The notes beneath the pieces are model-generated. The model was not told the DNA's origin, did no database searches, and saw only the letters and a program-made list of their open reading frames with translations. A DNA stretch of 64,000 nucleotides from Asticcacaulis taihuensis (lineage in GTDB: Bacteria > Pseudomonadota > Alphaproteobacteria > Caulobacterales > Caulobacteraceae): positions 124,001 to 188,000 of the forward strand of contig NZ_FMTS01000005.1 in the NCBI RefSeq assembly GCF_900100255.1, read 5' to 3'. A program made the translations under genes and the position numbers. Shown piece by piece: positions 34,096-41,809 of the stretch (position 1 is its first letter; the number at the start of each line of letters is the position of its first letter).

Positions 34096-34758
34096 ATGCG
34101 CACCCTGATCGCCCTGTTCGTGGTTATCCTGCTGTGGACGGCCGGCCTGTTCGCGTTCGCCGACCGCGTCATCGATTCAACCCCCGCCGTCGAACCCGCC
34201 GAACCGGCGGACGCCATAGTCGTGCTGACGGGCGCATCTGACCTGCGCCTCAAGGCCGGAATGCGCCTGCTGGAACGCCGTAAGGGCGCGCGCATGTTCA
34301 TTTCGGGGGTCAATCCGGAGGTCAAGCGGCCGGAACTGATGGCGGTGACCGAAGGCTCGAAGCGGCTTTATGAATGCTGCGTCGATCTCGGCTATCAGGC
34401 GGAAAATACCGTCGGCAATGCCCATGAAATCGCTGACTGGGCGCGGGGTCACGACTTCTATACCCTGATCGTCGTCACCTCGGATTATCACATGCCGCGC
34501 TCGCTGCTGGAGCTGAAGGCCGATATGCCGGGGGCCACCCTTATTCCCTATCCCGTCGCCACGCCGGACCTCGACGCACGCGGCTGGTGGAAATCGCGCA
34601 AGGGCCAGCGCATCATCGTGCTTGAATACTGCAAATACATGGCCATTCTCGGCCGTGACGCCATATTGAGCATATCGCGCAAGTTCGGTGACAAGGGCGG
34701 CGCGCCGGAGCCGAAGGCGGGCACCGAAGACGCCATGGCTGCGAGTTCGGCTTCGTGA
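34096..34758 (+). CDS. YdcF/DUF218 family protein
   Basis: 220 residues, with an N-terminal membrane anchor (about 4-22). The DUF218 core shows ADAIVVLTGASDLRLKAGMRLL, ARMFISGVNPEV and TLIVVTSDYHMPRSLLEL. Related proteins (SanA, ElyC) act in envelope integrity and possibly lipid-carrier metabolism. The stop overlaps the GTG of plsC (GTGA), giving an ftsE-ftsX-ydcF-plsC order known from Caulobacter relatives. Confidence 0.87.
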   Translation: MRTLIALFVVILLWTAGLFAFADRVIDSTPAVEPAEPADAIVVLTGASDLRLKAGMRLLERRKGARMFISGVNPEVKRPELMAVTEGSKRLYECCVDLGYQAENTVGNAHEIADWARGHDFYTLIVVTSDYHMPRSLLELKADMPGATLIPYPVATPDLDARGWWKSRKGQRIIVLEYCKYMAILGRDAILSISRKFGDKGGAPEPKAGTEDAMAASSAS

Positions 34759-35483
34759 GTTTTCTGATTACGCGTATTCGGTCTCTGTTGTTCATGCTGT
34801 GGCTCTATGGAACCATGGCCTTTTTTGGTATTCTCTGTTCGCCGCTGCTGCTTTTCCCGATACCCGCCGCCATGGCTGTTATCCGCTGGTGGGCCGGGTC
34901 AGTGCTCTTCGGGGCGCGCTGGATCGTGGGGGTGAAGGTCGAGTTTCGCGGCCTGGAGCACCGGCCGGATGGCCCGGCCCTGATCGCCGGCAAGCACCTG
35001 AGTATGCTCGATACTATTGCGCCTTTCGTTGTGCTGAAGCGGCCGGCCTACGTGCTCAAACACTCGCTGATCTATCTGCCGTTTCTGGGCTGGTACGCCC
35101 TGAGAACCAAGATGGTCGCCATCCGCCGCGAAGATGCTGCCAAGGCACTGAAACTCATGGTTTCGGCCTGCCGCGCGCGTTTGAATGAGGGGCGCCAGAT
35201 CCTTATTTTCCCGGAAGGCACGCGGTCGGATGTCGGTGACGATCCGGTCTACAAACCGGGCGTGGCGGCGCTTTATCGTGATCTCGAAGTGCCCTGTCAC
35301 CTGCTGGCGACCAACAGCGGCCAGTTCTGGCCCGGCCACGGCATCGACCGTAAACCGGGTACAGTCGTGTTCGAGTTCCTGCCGCCCCTGCCGGCCGGCC
35401 TGAAGCGCGGTGAACTGATGGCGCAGATGAAGGAAAGGCTGGAGACTGCGTCCAATGCCCTGGTGGCGGAACATGCGCGCTGA
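34755..35483 (+). CDS. plsC: 1-acyl-sn-glycerol-3-phosphate acyltransferase
   Basis: 242 residues with a GTG start inside the previous stop codon. LPLAT family: motif I appears as GKHLSMLDT (HxxxxD), motif III as FPEGTRSD, with a hydrophobic N-terminal segment (about 12-40). Acylates lysophosphatidate in phospholipid synthesis at the inner membrane. Overlaps the following NTF2-like gene by 11 bases. Confidence 0.92.
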   Translation: MSFLITRIRSLLFMLWLYGTMAFFGILCSPLLLFPIPAAMAVIRWWAGSVLFGARWIVGVKVEFRGLEHRPDGPALIAGKHLSMLDTIAPFVVLKRPAYVLKHSLIYLPFLGWYALRTKMVAIRREDAAKALKLMVSACRARLNEGRQILIFPEGTRSDVGDDPVYKPGVAALYRDLEVPCHLLATNSGQFWPGHGIDRKPGTVVFEFLPPLPAGLKRGELMAQMKERLETASNALVAEHAR

Positions 35484-35838
35484 GGATATCGTTGCCCGGC
35501 AGTTAGATGCCTATAATGCGAAGGATATCTATGGCTTCATGTCCTGCTGGGCGGAGAATGCCGAGATATTCGCGCATCCGGATGTGCTGCTGGCGCGGGG
35601 CCATGCCGATATCCGCGCCCGGCATGTCCTGCGCTTTCAGGAGCCGGACCTCTTTGCGCATCTGGTCAGCCGGATTGTCATGGGCAATCGCGTCGTCGAT
35701 ACCGAACTGGTGACGCGCAATTTCCCAGAAGGCGTCGGTCAGGTCGATGTCATCGGCATCTATGAGATCGAAGACAGCCTGATCGCGCGCGCCTGGTTTT
35801 TGATGGGTGAGCCTAGGCTGGCCCCGGCTCACCCTTAA
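35473..35838 (+). CDS. NTF2-like (SnoaL fold) protein
   Basis: 121 residues. The N-terminus VARQLDAYNAKDIYGFMSCWAENAEIFAHPD is the classic start of NTF2/SnoaL-like domains (nuclear transport factor 2 fold), often found in small isomerases or binding proteins. No catalytic assignment possible. Start ATG 35473 lies within the plsC tail with GGTGGCGGA upstream. Its stop is three bases from the convergent OmpA gene. Confidence 0.82.
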   Translation: MRAEDIVARQLDAYNAKDIYGFMSCWAENAEIFAHPDVLLARGHADIRARHVLRFQEPDLFAHLVSRIVMGNRVVDTELVTRNFPEGVGQVDVIGIYEIEDSLIARAWFLMGEPRLAPAHP

Positions 35839-35841
35839 GCC

Positions 35842-36405
35842 TTACGACAGAACCACCACGACGACGCGGCGGTTGGCGGCGCGGCCTTCGCGGGTATTGT
35901 TCGGGGCCACTGGCTGTTCCGAGCCGTAGGAGATGGCCGACATGCGGTTCAGTGCCACGCCCTGCTGGTTCAGGAAGCGGCGGACGCTGTCAGCGCGCGC
36001 CTGACCGAGGCGGTAGTTGATGTCATCCGTGCCCGTGGCGTCGGTATAGCCCTGGATTTCGAGATAGACGTTCTTGTTGTCGGTCTTGAGTTGCTCGGCG
36101 AGCTGGCTCAGCTTTGCCTTGGTCTCTTCCGAGAGGACGGCCTTGTCGGTATCGAAGCGGGCCGAGTCATCACTGAGGACAATGGAGTAGACGAACTTGC
36201 CTTCGGCCAGCTTGCCAGCGGCCGTGGCGCGGTCGAGCGCATCCTGGGTGGTCTTGTCGAGTTGCGACAGGTGTGCGTCGTTCTGGTCGATGCGGCCGTT
36301 CACGGTGGTGATTTTTTCATCGACATATTTATGGCTGGCGCAACCGGAAACCGCGATCATAAGCGGCATTGCCGTCAGAAGCGCCATGGATTTGAAACGT
36401 ATCAT
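35842..36405 (-). CDS. OmpA-family outer-membrane lipoprotein
   Basis: 187 residues. Signal peptide with lipobox AVSGC; a short coiled-coil spacer (about residues 30-65, VDEKITTVNGRIDQNDAHLSQL..), as in Lpp-like segments; then an OmpA C-terminal peptidoglycan-binding domain (YLEIQGYTDATGTDDINYRLGQARADSV, NRRVVVVV). Pal-like role linking outer membrane and cell wall; being distinct from tol-pal genes it is probably an accessory protein. Confidence 0.9.
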   Translation of the reverse strand: MIRFKSMALLTAMPLMIAVSGCASHKYVDEKITTVNGRIDQNDAHLSQLDKTTQDALDRATAAGKLAEGKFVYSIVLSDDSARFDTDKAVLSEETKAKLSQLAEQLKTDNKNVYLEIQGYTDATGTDDINYRLGQARADSVRRFLNQQGVALNRMSAISYGSEQPVAPNNTREGRAANRRVVVVVLS

Positions 36406-36554
36406 AAAGAACCTATTGAATGAAAAGCGGGCCTCTGAGTTGGCCTGAAATTCTCTATAAGCGGGAAAAAAAGACGGAAAGAGGGCAAATTAATAAAGGA
36501 TTAATAAGGGACTTCGGCATGGCCGGTAAGCCACTGCCAGGCGCACAAAAAGAA

Positions 36555-36590
36555 GGCGGAGCGGTCAGGGGAGCCGCTCCGCCGTTTTCA
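36555..36590 (-). terminator. Terminator of the nodT-emrA-emrB operon
   Basis: 10-bp stem GGCGGAGCGG (36555-36564) with CCGCTCCGCC (36574-36583). On the minus strand it is followed by TTCTTTTTG, so it fits as the end of the emrB transcript; on the plus strand GTTTTC follows. Confidence 0.75.
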
Positions 36591-36644
36591 AGGCCGGTTG
36601 GGGGGTATGGAATACCGGCCTAGAAAGGTGAAATTACGTGATAA

Positions 36645-38192
36645 TCAATGCACGTTGGACATATCGACCGGTCCCTTTGGGCGCGGCACGGTCCAGACCA
36701 GCAGGGCGCAGATGAGGAACAGAACGGCGGCGCCCATAAAGACACCATTGGTCGAAATCATCAGGGCTTGTGCGTTCACCAACCGGTCGGCCGTCGCAAT
36801 AGCGGCTTCGCGTGACATGCCGCCCTGCATCAGCGAATCGATGAACGCCTGAATGCCCTTCAGGCTGTCGACAATGCCTTCATGGTTTTTCGTGGCGTTG
36901 TTTTCCCAGATGGTGGTGACGAATGAAGTGGCGACGGCGCCCGACATGGTGCGGATGAAATTCTGCAGGCCGGCGGCATTGGCGGTTTCTTCCGGCTTGA
37001 CGGAACCCATCGAAATTTGCAGCAGAGGCATGAAGAAGAAGGGCATACCGACGCCGGTCAGGAAGATCAGGAAAGCGATCTGACCGAAGCTCATCTCCAT
37101 GGTGGAAAGGCCGCGGATGAAGGTAATGATGGCCAGCCAGCCGACGCCTAAGAAGATCAGGCGGCGCGGATCGACCCGGACGGCCAGTTGCGCGGCAATC
37201 GGCGCGGCGAAAATGGCGAGTACACCCACCATGCCGGTGGCGTTGCCGGCCCAGGAGGCCGTCCAGCCGAGGTTATTTTGCAGCCATAACGGGCCGATGA
37301 CATTGATGGCGAAGAAGGAGCCGATCATCAGCGCCATACAGACCATGGCGATGGAGAACCCCCTGTGTCGGAAGACGCGCAGGTCGACGATCGGGTTGGC
37401 GTCGGTCAGTTCCCATATCAGGAAGGAGATGAAACCGAGCGCGGCGATGAGGGCCAGGGTGATGATGAAGGGCGAGGCGAACCATTCGTTTTCCTTGCCG
37501 AGGTCGAGCATCAGTTGCAGTGCGCCGACCCACAGGATCAGAAGGCCGAGGCCGACCGTATCGACGCGGGCCTTCGTGGTCCGGGTTTCCTGGCTGAACA
37601 GAACGCGCCAGACGAGGAAGCCGGCGCCGATAGCGACGGGCACGTTGACGAGGAAGATCGAGCCCCAGCCGAAGTTGTCGCACAGGGTGCCGCCGAGCAT
37701 CGGGCCGGCGACGGGCGCCACCAGGGTGGTGATGGCCCAGATGCCCATGGCGGCCGGTTGCAGCTTCTTGGGGAAGATGGTCAGCAGCAGGGTTTGCGAC
37801 AGGGGCATCAGCGGGCCGCCGCAGAAACCCTGCAGGATGCGCGCCATGACCAGGATTTCCAGAGATGGCGAGATGCCGCACAGGAAGGAGGCAATGCCGA
37901 AGCCGATCAGGGATACGGAAAAGACGCGGACCGTGCCGAAGCGCGAGGCCAGCCAGCCGGTCAGCGGCACGGCGATGGCCTCGGCCACGGCGTAGGAGGT
38001 GATGACCCAGGTGCCCTGCGAGGTGGAGACGCCGAGCGCGCCGGCGATATTGGGCACCGAGACATTGGCGATGGACACGTCGAGAATGGCGACGAAATTA
38101 GCCATGGCCAGCAGGATGCCGCAGAGCCAGAGCGTGAGGCCGGTCAGCGGCACGGGTTCTTTGTAGGTTGTGTCGGCGGTGGTGGCGGACAT
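36645..38192 (-). CDS. emrB: DHA2-family drug:H+ antiporter (EmrB/QacA type)
   Basis: 515 residues, about 14 transmembrane helices. It opens with LWLCGILLAMANFVAILDVSIANVSVPNIAGALG (family start, including the conserved LDxTI-like motif) and holds VLQGFCGGPLMPLSQ (motif A/C region) and GPMLGGTLCDNFGW. Inner-membrane pump of a tripartite efflux system with EmrA and NodT. The ATG at 38192 is the true start; a 39-residue extension to 38309 is translated repeat D and is rejected. Confidence 0.93.
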   Translation of the reverse strand: MSATTADTTYKEPVPLTGLTLWLCGILLAMANFVAILDVSIANVSVPNIAGALGVSTSQGTWVITSYAVAEAIAVPLTGWLASRFGTVRVFSVSLIGFGIASFLCGISPSLEILVMARILQGFCGGPLMPLSQTLLLTIFPKKLQPAAMGIWAITTLVAPVAGPMLGGTLCDNFGWGSIFLVNVPVAIGAGFLVWRVLFSQETRTTKARVDTVGLGLLILWVGALQLMLDLGKENEWFASPFIITLALIAALGFISFLIWELTDANPIVDLRVFRHRGFSIAMVCMALMIGSFFAINVIGPLWLQNNLGWTASWAGNATGMVGVLAIFAAPIAAQLAVRVDPRRLIFLGVGWLAIITFIRGLSTMEMSFGQIAFLIFLTGVGMPFFFMPLLQISMGSVKPEETANAAGLQNFIRTMSGAVATSFVTTIWENNATKNHEGIVDSLKGIQAFIDSLMQGGMSREAAIATADRLVNAQALMISTNGVFMGAAVLFLICALLVWTVPRPKGPVDMSNVH

Positions 38193-38232
38193 GGGTCGCA
38201 ACTTTCCAAAATAGGATTTTGGCTCACATATT

Positions 38233-38380
38233 GAAAGCAAGAGACCCCACCACAACGCCCTTAAGGGCGCGGTCCCCCTCCCCAGTAAACTGGGGAGGTA
38301 TAAGGGCATCTATTTTCCTTGTAACTCCCCCAGTTTTAGGGGAGGTGGCAGCCCGAAGGGCTGACGGTAGGGGGGCTTTA
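38233..38380. repeat. Palindromic intergenic repeat, copy D (degenerate)
   Basis: About 148 bp between emrA and emrB. The left end GAAAGCAAGAGACCCCACCAC and first inner hairpin match the family; the right half is decayed and ends in GGGGGGCTTTAG. It is the only copy inside an operon. Confidence 0.75.
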
Positions 38381-38387
38381 GTCGTAT

Positions 38388-39494
38388 TTACTCGATAACG
38401 CTGATCTTGGCCTTCATGCTCATGCCGACACGAAGCGGGTGTTGCTTCAGCTCCGTCGGGTTGAGCGAGATGCGGACCGGCACGCGCTGGACCACCTTGA
38501 TCCAGTTGCCGGTGGCGTTCTGGGCCGGGATAATGGCCATGGAGGAGCCGGTGCCGCCGGAAAGGCCGGCGACCTTGCCGTGATACTTGACGCTGCCGCC
38601 ATAAACGTCAGCGGTCAGTTCAACCGGCTGGCCAACCTTGACCTTCTTGAGCTGCACTTCCTTGAAATTGGCGTTCACATAGGCGCTCTGGATCGGCACG
38701 ATGCTCATCAGGGCCTGTCCGACCTGGACGCGCTGGCCGACCTCGACGGTATTGCGCGAAACGATGCCGTCGATCGGCGAACGGATGACGGTGCGGTCGA
38801 GATCGAGCTGGGCCTGCTCCACCTTGACGCGGGCCGCGACGACCTGCGGGTTCTCGGTGACGCCGACGCCGGAAATCAGGGCGGTGTTGGAGGCGCGCTG
38901 ACCGACGGCGGCCGCGGCCTGGGCCTTTGCGGTGGCGAGCGCCGCCTGGGCCTGGTCCATGGCGGTTTTGGCGTTCTGCACGTCTTCGCCGGAAACGGCG
39001 CCGCTGGCGGCCAGAGCCTTGCGGTCGTTATAGGATTTCACAGCATTGTCGTAGGTCGCCTGGGCGTTATTGACCTGGGCGGCACTGGCATCGGCCTGGG
39101 CCTTCAGGGTGGCGTCGTTTTCATAATAGGTGCCGATCTGGCGGGTGGCCTGATCGAGCTGGGCCTGGGCGGCGGCGAGCGCCAGCCTGGCGTCGGTGTC
39201 GTCGAGCACCACCAGCACGTCGCCGGCCTTGACCGGCTTGGTCTCGTAGATGTCGGCGACCTTGACCGGCGCCGAGACCAGTGGGGTGATGGAGGCCGTG
39301 GAGGCGTCGACATAGGCGTTGTCGGTTTCGACCGACTTGCCGCCCTCGATCAGGGTGTAGGCGCCGAAGCCGAGAGCGGCCACGGCAACCACGCCGCCGA
39401 AGATGAGAAAGAGTGGGCCGCGGGCTTTGGAATTGACGGGCCTGGCGGGAGCGGCGGTGTCCAGGGTTGCCGAGGGGGAGGATTGATCGGGCAT
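38388..39494 (-). CDS. emrA: HlyD-family membrane-fusion protein (EmrA type)
   Basis: 368 residues. A single N-terminal transmembrane helix (about 27-49) is followed by biotinyl-lipoyl half motif (TDNAYVDASTASITPLVSAPVKVADIY), a long alpha-hairpin (about 90-190) and the second half motif (VIRSPIDGIVSRNTVEVGQRVQVGQALMSIV, given here in part). Periplasmic adaptor between EmrB and the NodT channel. nodT lies 20 bases upstream. Confidence 0.94.
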   Translation of the reverse strand: MPDQSSPSATLDTAAPARPVNSKARGPLFLIFGGVVAVAALGFGAYTLIEGGKSVETDNAYVDASTASITPLVSAPVKVADIYETKPVKAGDVLVVLDDTDARLALAAAQAQLDQATRQIGTYYENDATLKAQADASAAQVNNAQATYDNAVKSYNDRKALAASGAVSGEDVQNAKTAMDQAQAALATAKAQAAAAVGQRASNTALISGVGVTENPQVVAARVKVEQAQLDLDRTVIRSPIDGIVSRNTVEVGQRVQVGQALMSIVPIQSAYVNANFKEVQLKKVKVGQPVELTADVYGGSVKYHGKVAGLSGGTGSSMAIIPAQNATGNWIKVVQRVPVRISLNPTELKQHPLRVGMSMKAKISVIE

Positions 39495-39514
39495 GATGCT
39501 AACTTCGTGTGTGC

Positions 39515-40981
39515 TTAATGCGATTGAAAGCCGCCGCCGAGGGCGGCGATGAGGCTGATGCGATTATTATAGGCCTGGGCGGTCAGGTCGGACAGGTCGA
39601 GTTCGGCGGAGGTCAGCTTGACCTGGGCGTCGATCAGGTCGAGCTTGCTGGACAGGTTGCGCTGGACGCGCAGATTGACCAGGTCATAAGCCTGTTGCGC
39701 GCTGTCGACGCGGGTCTTCGCTTCGGCGATCTGGTCTGCGGTCGATTTGGTGCTGATCGCCGCGTCGGAAACCTGGCGCAGGGCGGTCACCAGCGTCTTG
39801 TTATAGTTGGCGACGGCCGAATTGTAGTCGGCTTCGGCGCCGCGATACTGGGCGCGCAGGCGACCTTCAGCAAACAGGGGCAGGCTTATGGCCGGGCCGA
39901 TGCTGCCGATTGTGGAATCATGGCGGGTCAGGCCATCCCAGTCGAGCGCCTGGAGGCCCCATTCGGCGCTGAACTTCACATCGGGATAGAAGTCGGCCCT
40001 GGTATATTTGATGTTCTGGCCTTGCGCTTCCACCATCAGGCGGGCGGCTTCGACATCCGGGCGACGGCCGAGCAGATTCAGGCTGGCATCGGCAGGCAGG
40101 GACGCAAATTCGACCGGGGCGAGGGCGGGGCGCTGGATGGTCAGGCCGCGATCCGGACCGGCACCGACCAGGGCGGCGATCAGGTTGTTCTGCAGCTTGA
40201 TGGCGGCTTCGGCGCCGGAAAGGCGGGCGGCCAGGCGGGCCTGCTCGTCAGCATTATTCAGCACCGAGTCCTTCGGTTCCAGGTTGTGCGCGGCGCGGGC
40301 CTGCATCAGTTGCAGGCGGGAGTCGCTGTTGGCCTTGACGGCGGCGAGGTCGTCGCGCTGCTGGTAAAGCCGGTCAAGCTCGACATAGGCGCGGGTCACG
40401 GCCACGGCGATATCCTGCCGGGCGGCGATGCTTTCGACCTCCGCCGCCTTGCCTTGCGCGAAGGCGCCCTTGCGGGCCGCTTTCGCCTTGCCCCACAGGC
40501 CCAGATCGTAGTTGGCGCCGATCGTGGCGCGGGTCAGCGGATGATAGCCCTTGGGCAGGAAGTCGCGGAAGGCCGCCGGATAACCCATGTTCAGGCTCTG
40601 TTGGGTCTCGGTGATCGAGCCGTTGAGCGACAGGCTGGGTTTCAGGGCCTCGGTAATCTGTTCGCTGGAGGCCACGGCCTTTTGCAGGCGGGCATCGGCG
40701 GTCTGGATATCGGGCGAATTGGCGAAGGCTTCGTCGATCAGGGCATCGAGCTGCGCATCGTTGAAACCTTTCCACCAGTCCTGCGTCGGCCAGGCCCCCG
40801 ATTCAGCCGGCAGGCTCTGCGTGGCGGCAAGGTCGGAGCGTGGGGCAATAGTATGGGAATCCGGCACGGACGCGCAGTTGGCCAGCAGCGCGGTGGCGGC
40901 TGCAAGTGCGCTCAGGCTGGCCGCTTTCGTCAGGAAGGCGCGCGAGAAAACCGGCGCTTCAAATTTATGGGGGGAGGGCAT
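39515..40981 (-). CDS. NodT-family outer-membrane efflux lipoprotein
   Basis: 488 residues from ATG 40981 (a GTG at 41002 is also possible). Lipoprotein signal with lipobox ALLANC; then the TolC/OEP fold in two repeats, with WWKGFNDAQLDALIDEAFANSPDI and RRPDVEAARLMVEAQGQNIKYTRADFYP, both diagnostic of the NodT/RND outer-membrane factors. First gene of a nodT-emrA-emrB operon transcribed away from the TetR gene, with an operator just upstream. Confidence 0.94.
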   Translation of the reverse strand: MPSPHKFEAPVFSRAFLTKAASLSALAAATALLANCASVPDSHTIAPRSDLAATQSLPAESGAWPTQDWWKGFNDAQLDALIDEAFANSPDIQTADARLQKAVASSEQITEALKPSLSLNGSITETQQSLNMGYPAAFRDFLPKGYHPLTRATIGANYDLGLWGKAKAARKGAFAQGKAAEVESIAARQDIAVAVTRAYVELDRLYQQRDDLAAVKANSDSRLQLMQARAAHNLEPKDSVLNNADEQARLAARLSGAEAAIKLQNNLIAALVGAGPDRGLTIQRPALAPVEFASLPADASLNLLGRRPDVEAARLMVEAQGQNIKYTRADFYPDVKFSAEWGLQALDWDGLTRHDSTIGSIGPAISLPLFAEGRLRAQYRGAEADYNSAVANYNKTLVTALRQVSDAAISTKSTADQIAEAKTRVDSAQQAYDLVNLRVQRNLSSKLDLIDAQVKLTSAELDLSDLTAQAYNNRISLIAALGGGFQSH

Positions 40982-41011
40982 CTGGAGGAGGTCCTGAAAC
41001 ACAAAAAGGTG

Positions 41012-41033
41012 AACCGTACTGTACAGTTCGGTT
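41012..41033. promoter_or_regulatory. TetR operator O1 in the nodT promoter
   Basis: 22-bp near-perfect palindrome with central ACTGTACAGT (41018-41027) flanked by AACCG and CGGTT; one mismatched pair. On the minus strand it lies just downstream of a -35-like TTGACT (41062-41057) and a weak -10 (CAAATA, 41039-41034), so binding would block nodT transcription. Confidence 0.75.
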
Positions 41034-41068
41034 TATTTGCGCTAAGATGCAAATCAAGTCAAGCTCTA

Positions 41069-41078
41069 ACTGTACAGT
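41069..41078. promoter_or_regulatory. TetR operator O2 at the tetR start
   Basis: Second copy of the core ACTGTACAGT, directly before the first in-frame ATG of the TetR gene. Read on the minus strand, the longer stretch ACCATACTGTACAGTT matches O1 (ACCGTACTGTACAGTT) at 15 of 16 positions. Fits autoregulation. Confidence 0.75.
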
Positions 41079-41093
41079 ATGGTACAAATTTTT

Positions 41094-41753
41094 ATGGAAA
41101 TGCCAACAAAAACCTTGAAGGGCGCCGCAACTTTCAAGGAAGCCCCTACTTTTAAGGATCAACGCCGCGAACGCATCATCCAGGTGGCGCGCAGCGTATT
41201 TTACGAAGTCGGTTATGCCGGCGCCAGCATGTCGATGATATCGAGCCGCCTTGGCGGTTCGAAGGCGACCCTCTATGCCTATTTCAACAGCAAGGAAGAC
41301 CTGTTTGAGGCCATTATCCGCGAGCAGTGCGGCCAGATTGCCGACCTGTTCCTGGCCCATACCGGCACGGACGACTTGCGCGCAACGCTCGCGGTCATGG
41401 GCCGTGAACTGCTGACGGCGATCATGTCGGATGAGGCGGTCCGCACCTTTCAGCTCATTGTCGAGGAAAGCCACCGCAATCCGCAACTGGCCGAGATGTT
41501 TCATAATGTCATCCAGAGCCAGGGCGGTTCCAACCTGGTCAATCTGTTGCAGGCGGCCCACGCGCGCGGCCAGATCAATGCGCCCAACAGCCAGGAAGCG
41601 GCCATGGTGCTGAAAAGCCTGATCTTCGGCGACTGCCACTTCAAGCGCATCATGAACCTGGCGGCACAGCCGACCGAGGCGCATCTGTCGCGTCAGGTCG
41701 ACCTGGCGGTCGATATCTTCATGGCCTATTACGGTTCGAAGTCCGCCGGCTAA
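41094..41753 (+). CDS. TetR-family repressor of the efflux operon
   Basis: 219 residues. The DNA-binding domain is QRRERIIQVARSVFYEVGYAGASMSMISSRLGGSKATLYAYFNSKEDLF (given by its span, about residues 22-70). The C-terminal part has the AefR-like/TetR_C_33 style MGRELLTAIMSDEAVRTFQLIVEES. In-frame ATGs lie at 41079, 41094 and 41100; the first overlaps operator O2 and lacks a leader, so 41094 is preferred. Divergent from nodT-emrAB; two identical operator cores between them make it the obvious local regulator. Confidence 0.92.
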   Translation: MEMPTKTLKGAATFKEAPTFKDQRRERIIQVARSVFYEVGYAGASMSMISSRLGGSKATLYAYFNSKEDLFEAIIREQCGQIADLFLAHTGTDDLRATLAVMGRELLTAIMSDEAVRTFQLIVEESHRNPQLAEMFHNVIQSQGGSNLVNLLQAAHARGQINAPNSQEAAMVLKSLIFGDCHFKRIMNLAAQPTEAHLSRQVDLAVDIFMAYYGSKSAG

Positions 41754-41809
41754 GTGTTTACCAAAGTGTAAACCTTTTTGGTTAACGTCCGTTAAGCAAA
41801 GGGTTTCAC

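Noticed and set aside
36645-38309. Longer EmrB with 39 extra N-terminal residues
   Set aside because: The extension is translated repeat D; the MFS family start begins just after ATG 38192.
41079-41093. TetR start at ATG 41079
   Set aside because: It directly abuts operator O2 and leaves no room for an RBS; a leaderless start cannot be fully excluded.
39509-41155. 548-codon plus-strand open frame opposite nodT
   Set aside because: High-GC shadow: composition is Gly/Arg/Gln-rich without domains, and the minus strand encodes a clear NodT efflux protein.
41783-41797. CtrA site before the atypical kinase (TTAACGTCCGTTAA)
   Set aside because: The gap between the TTAA halves is 6, not the 7 bases of the CtrA consensus.
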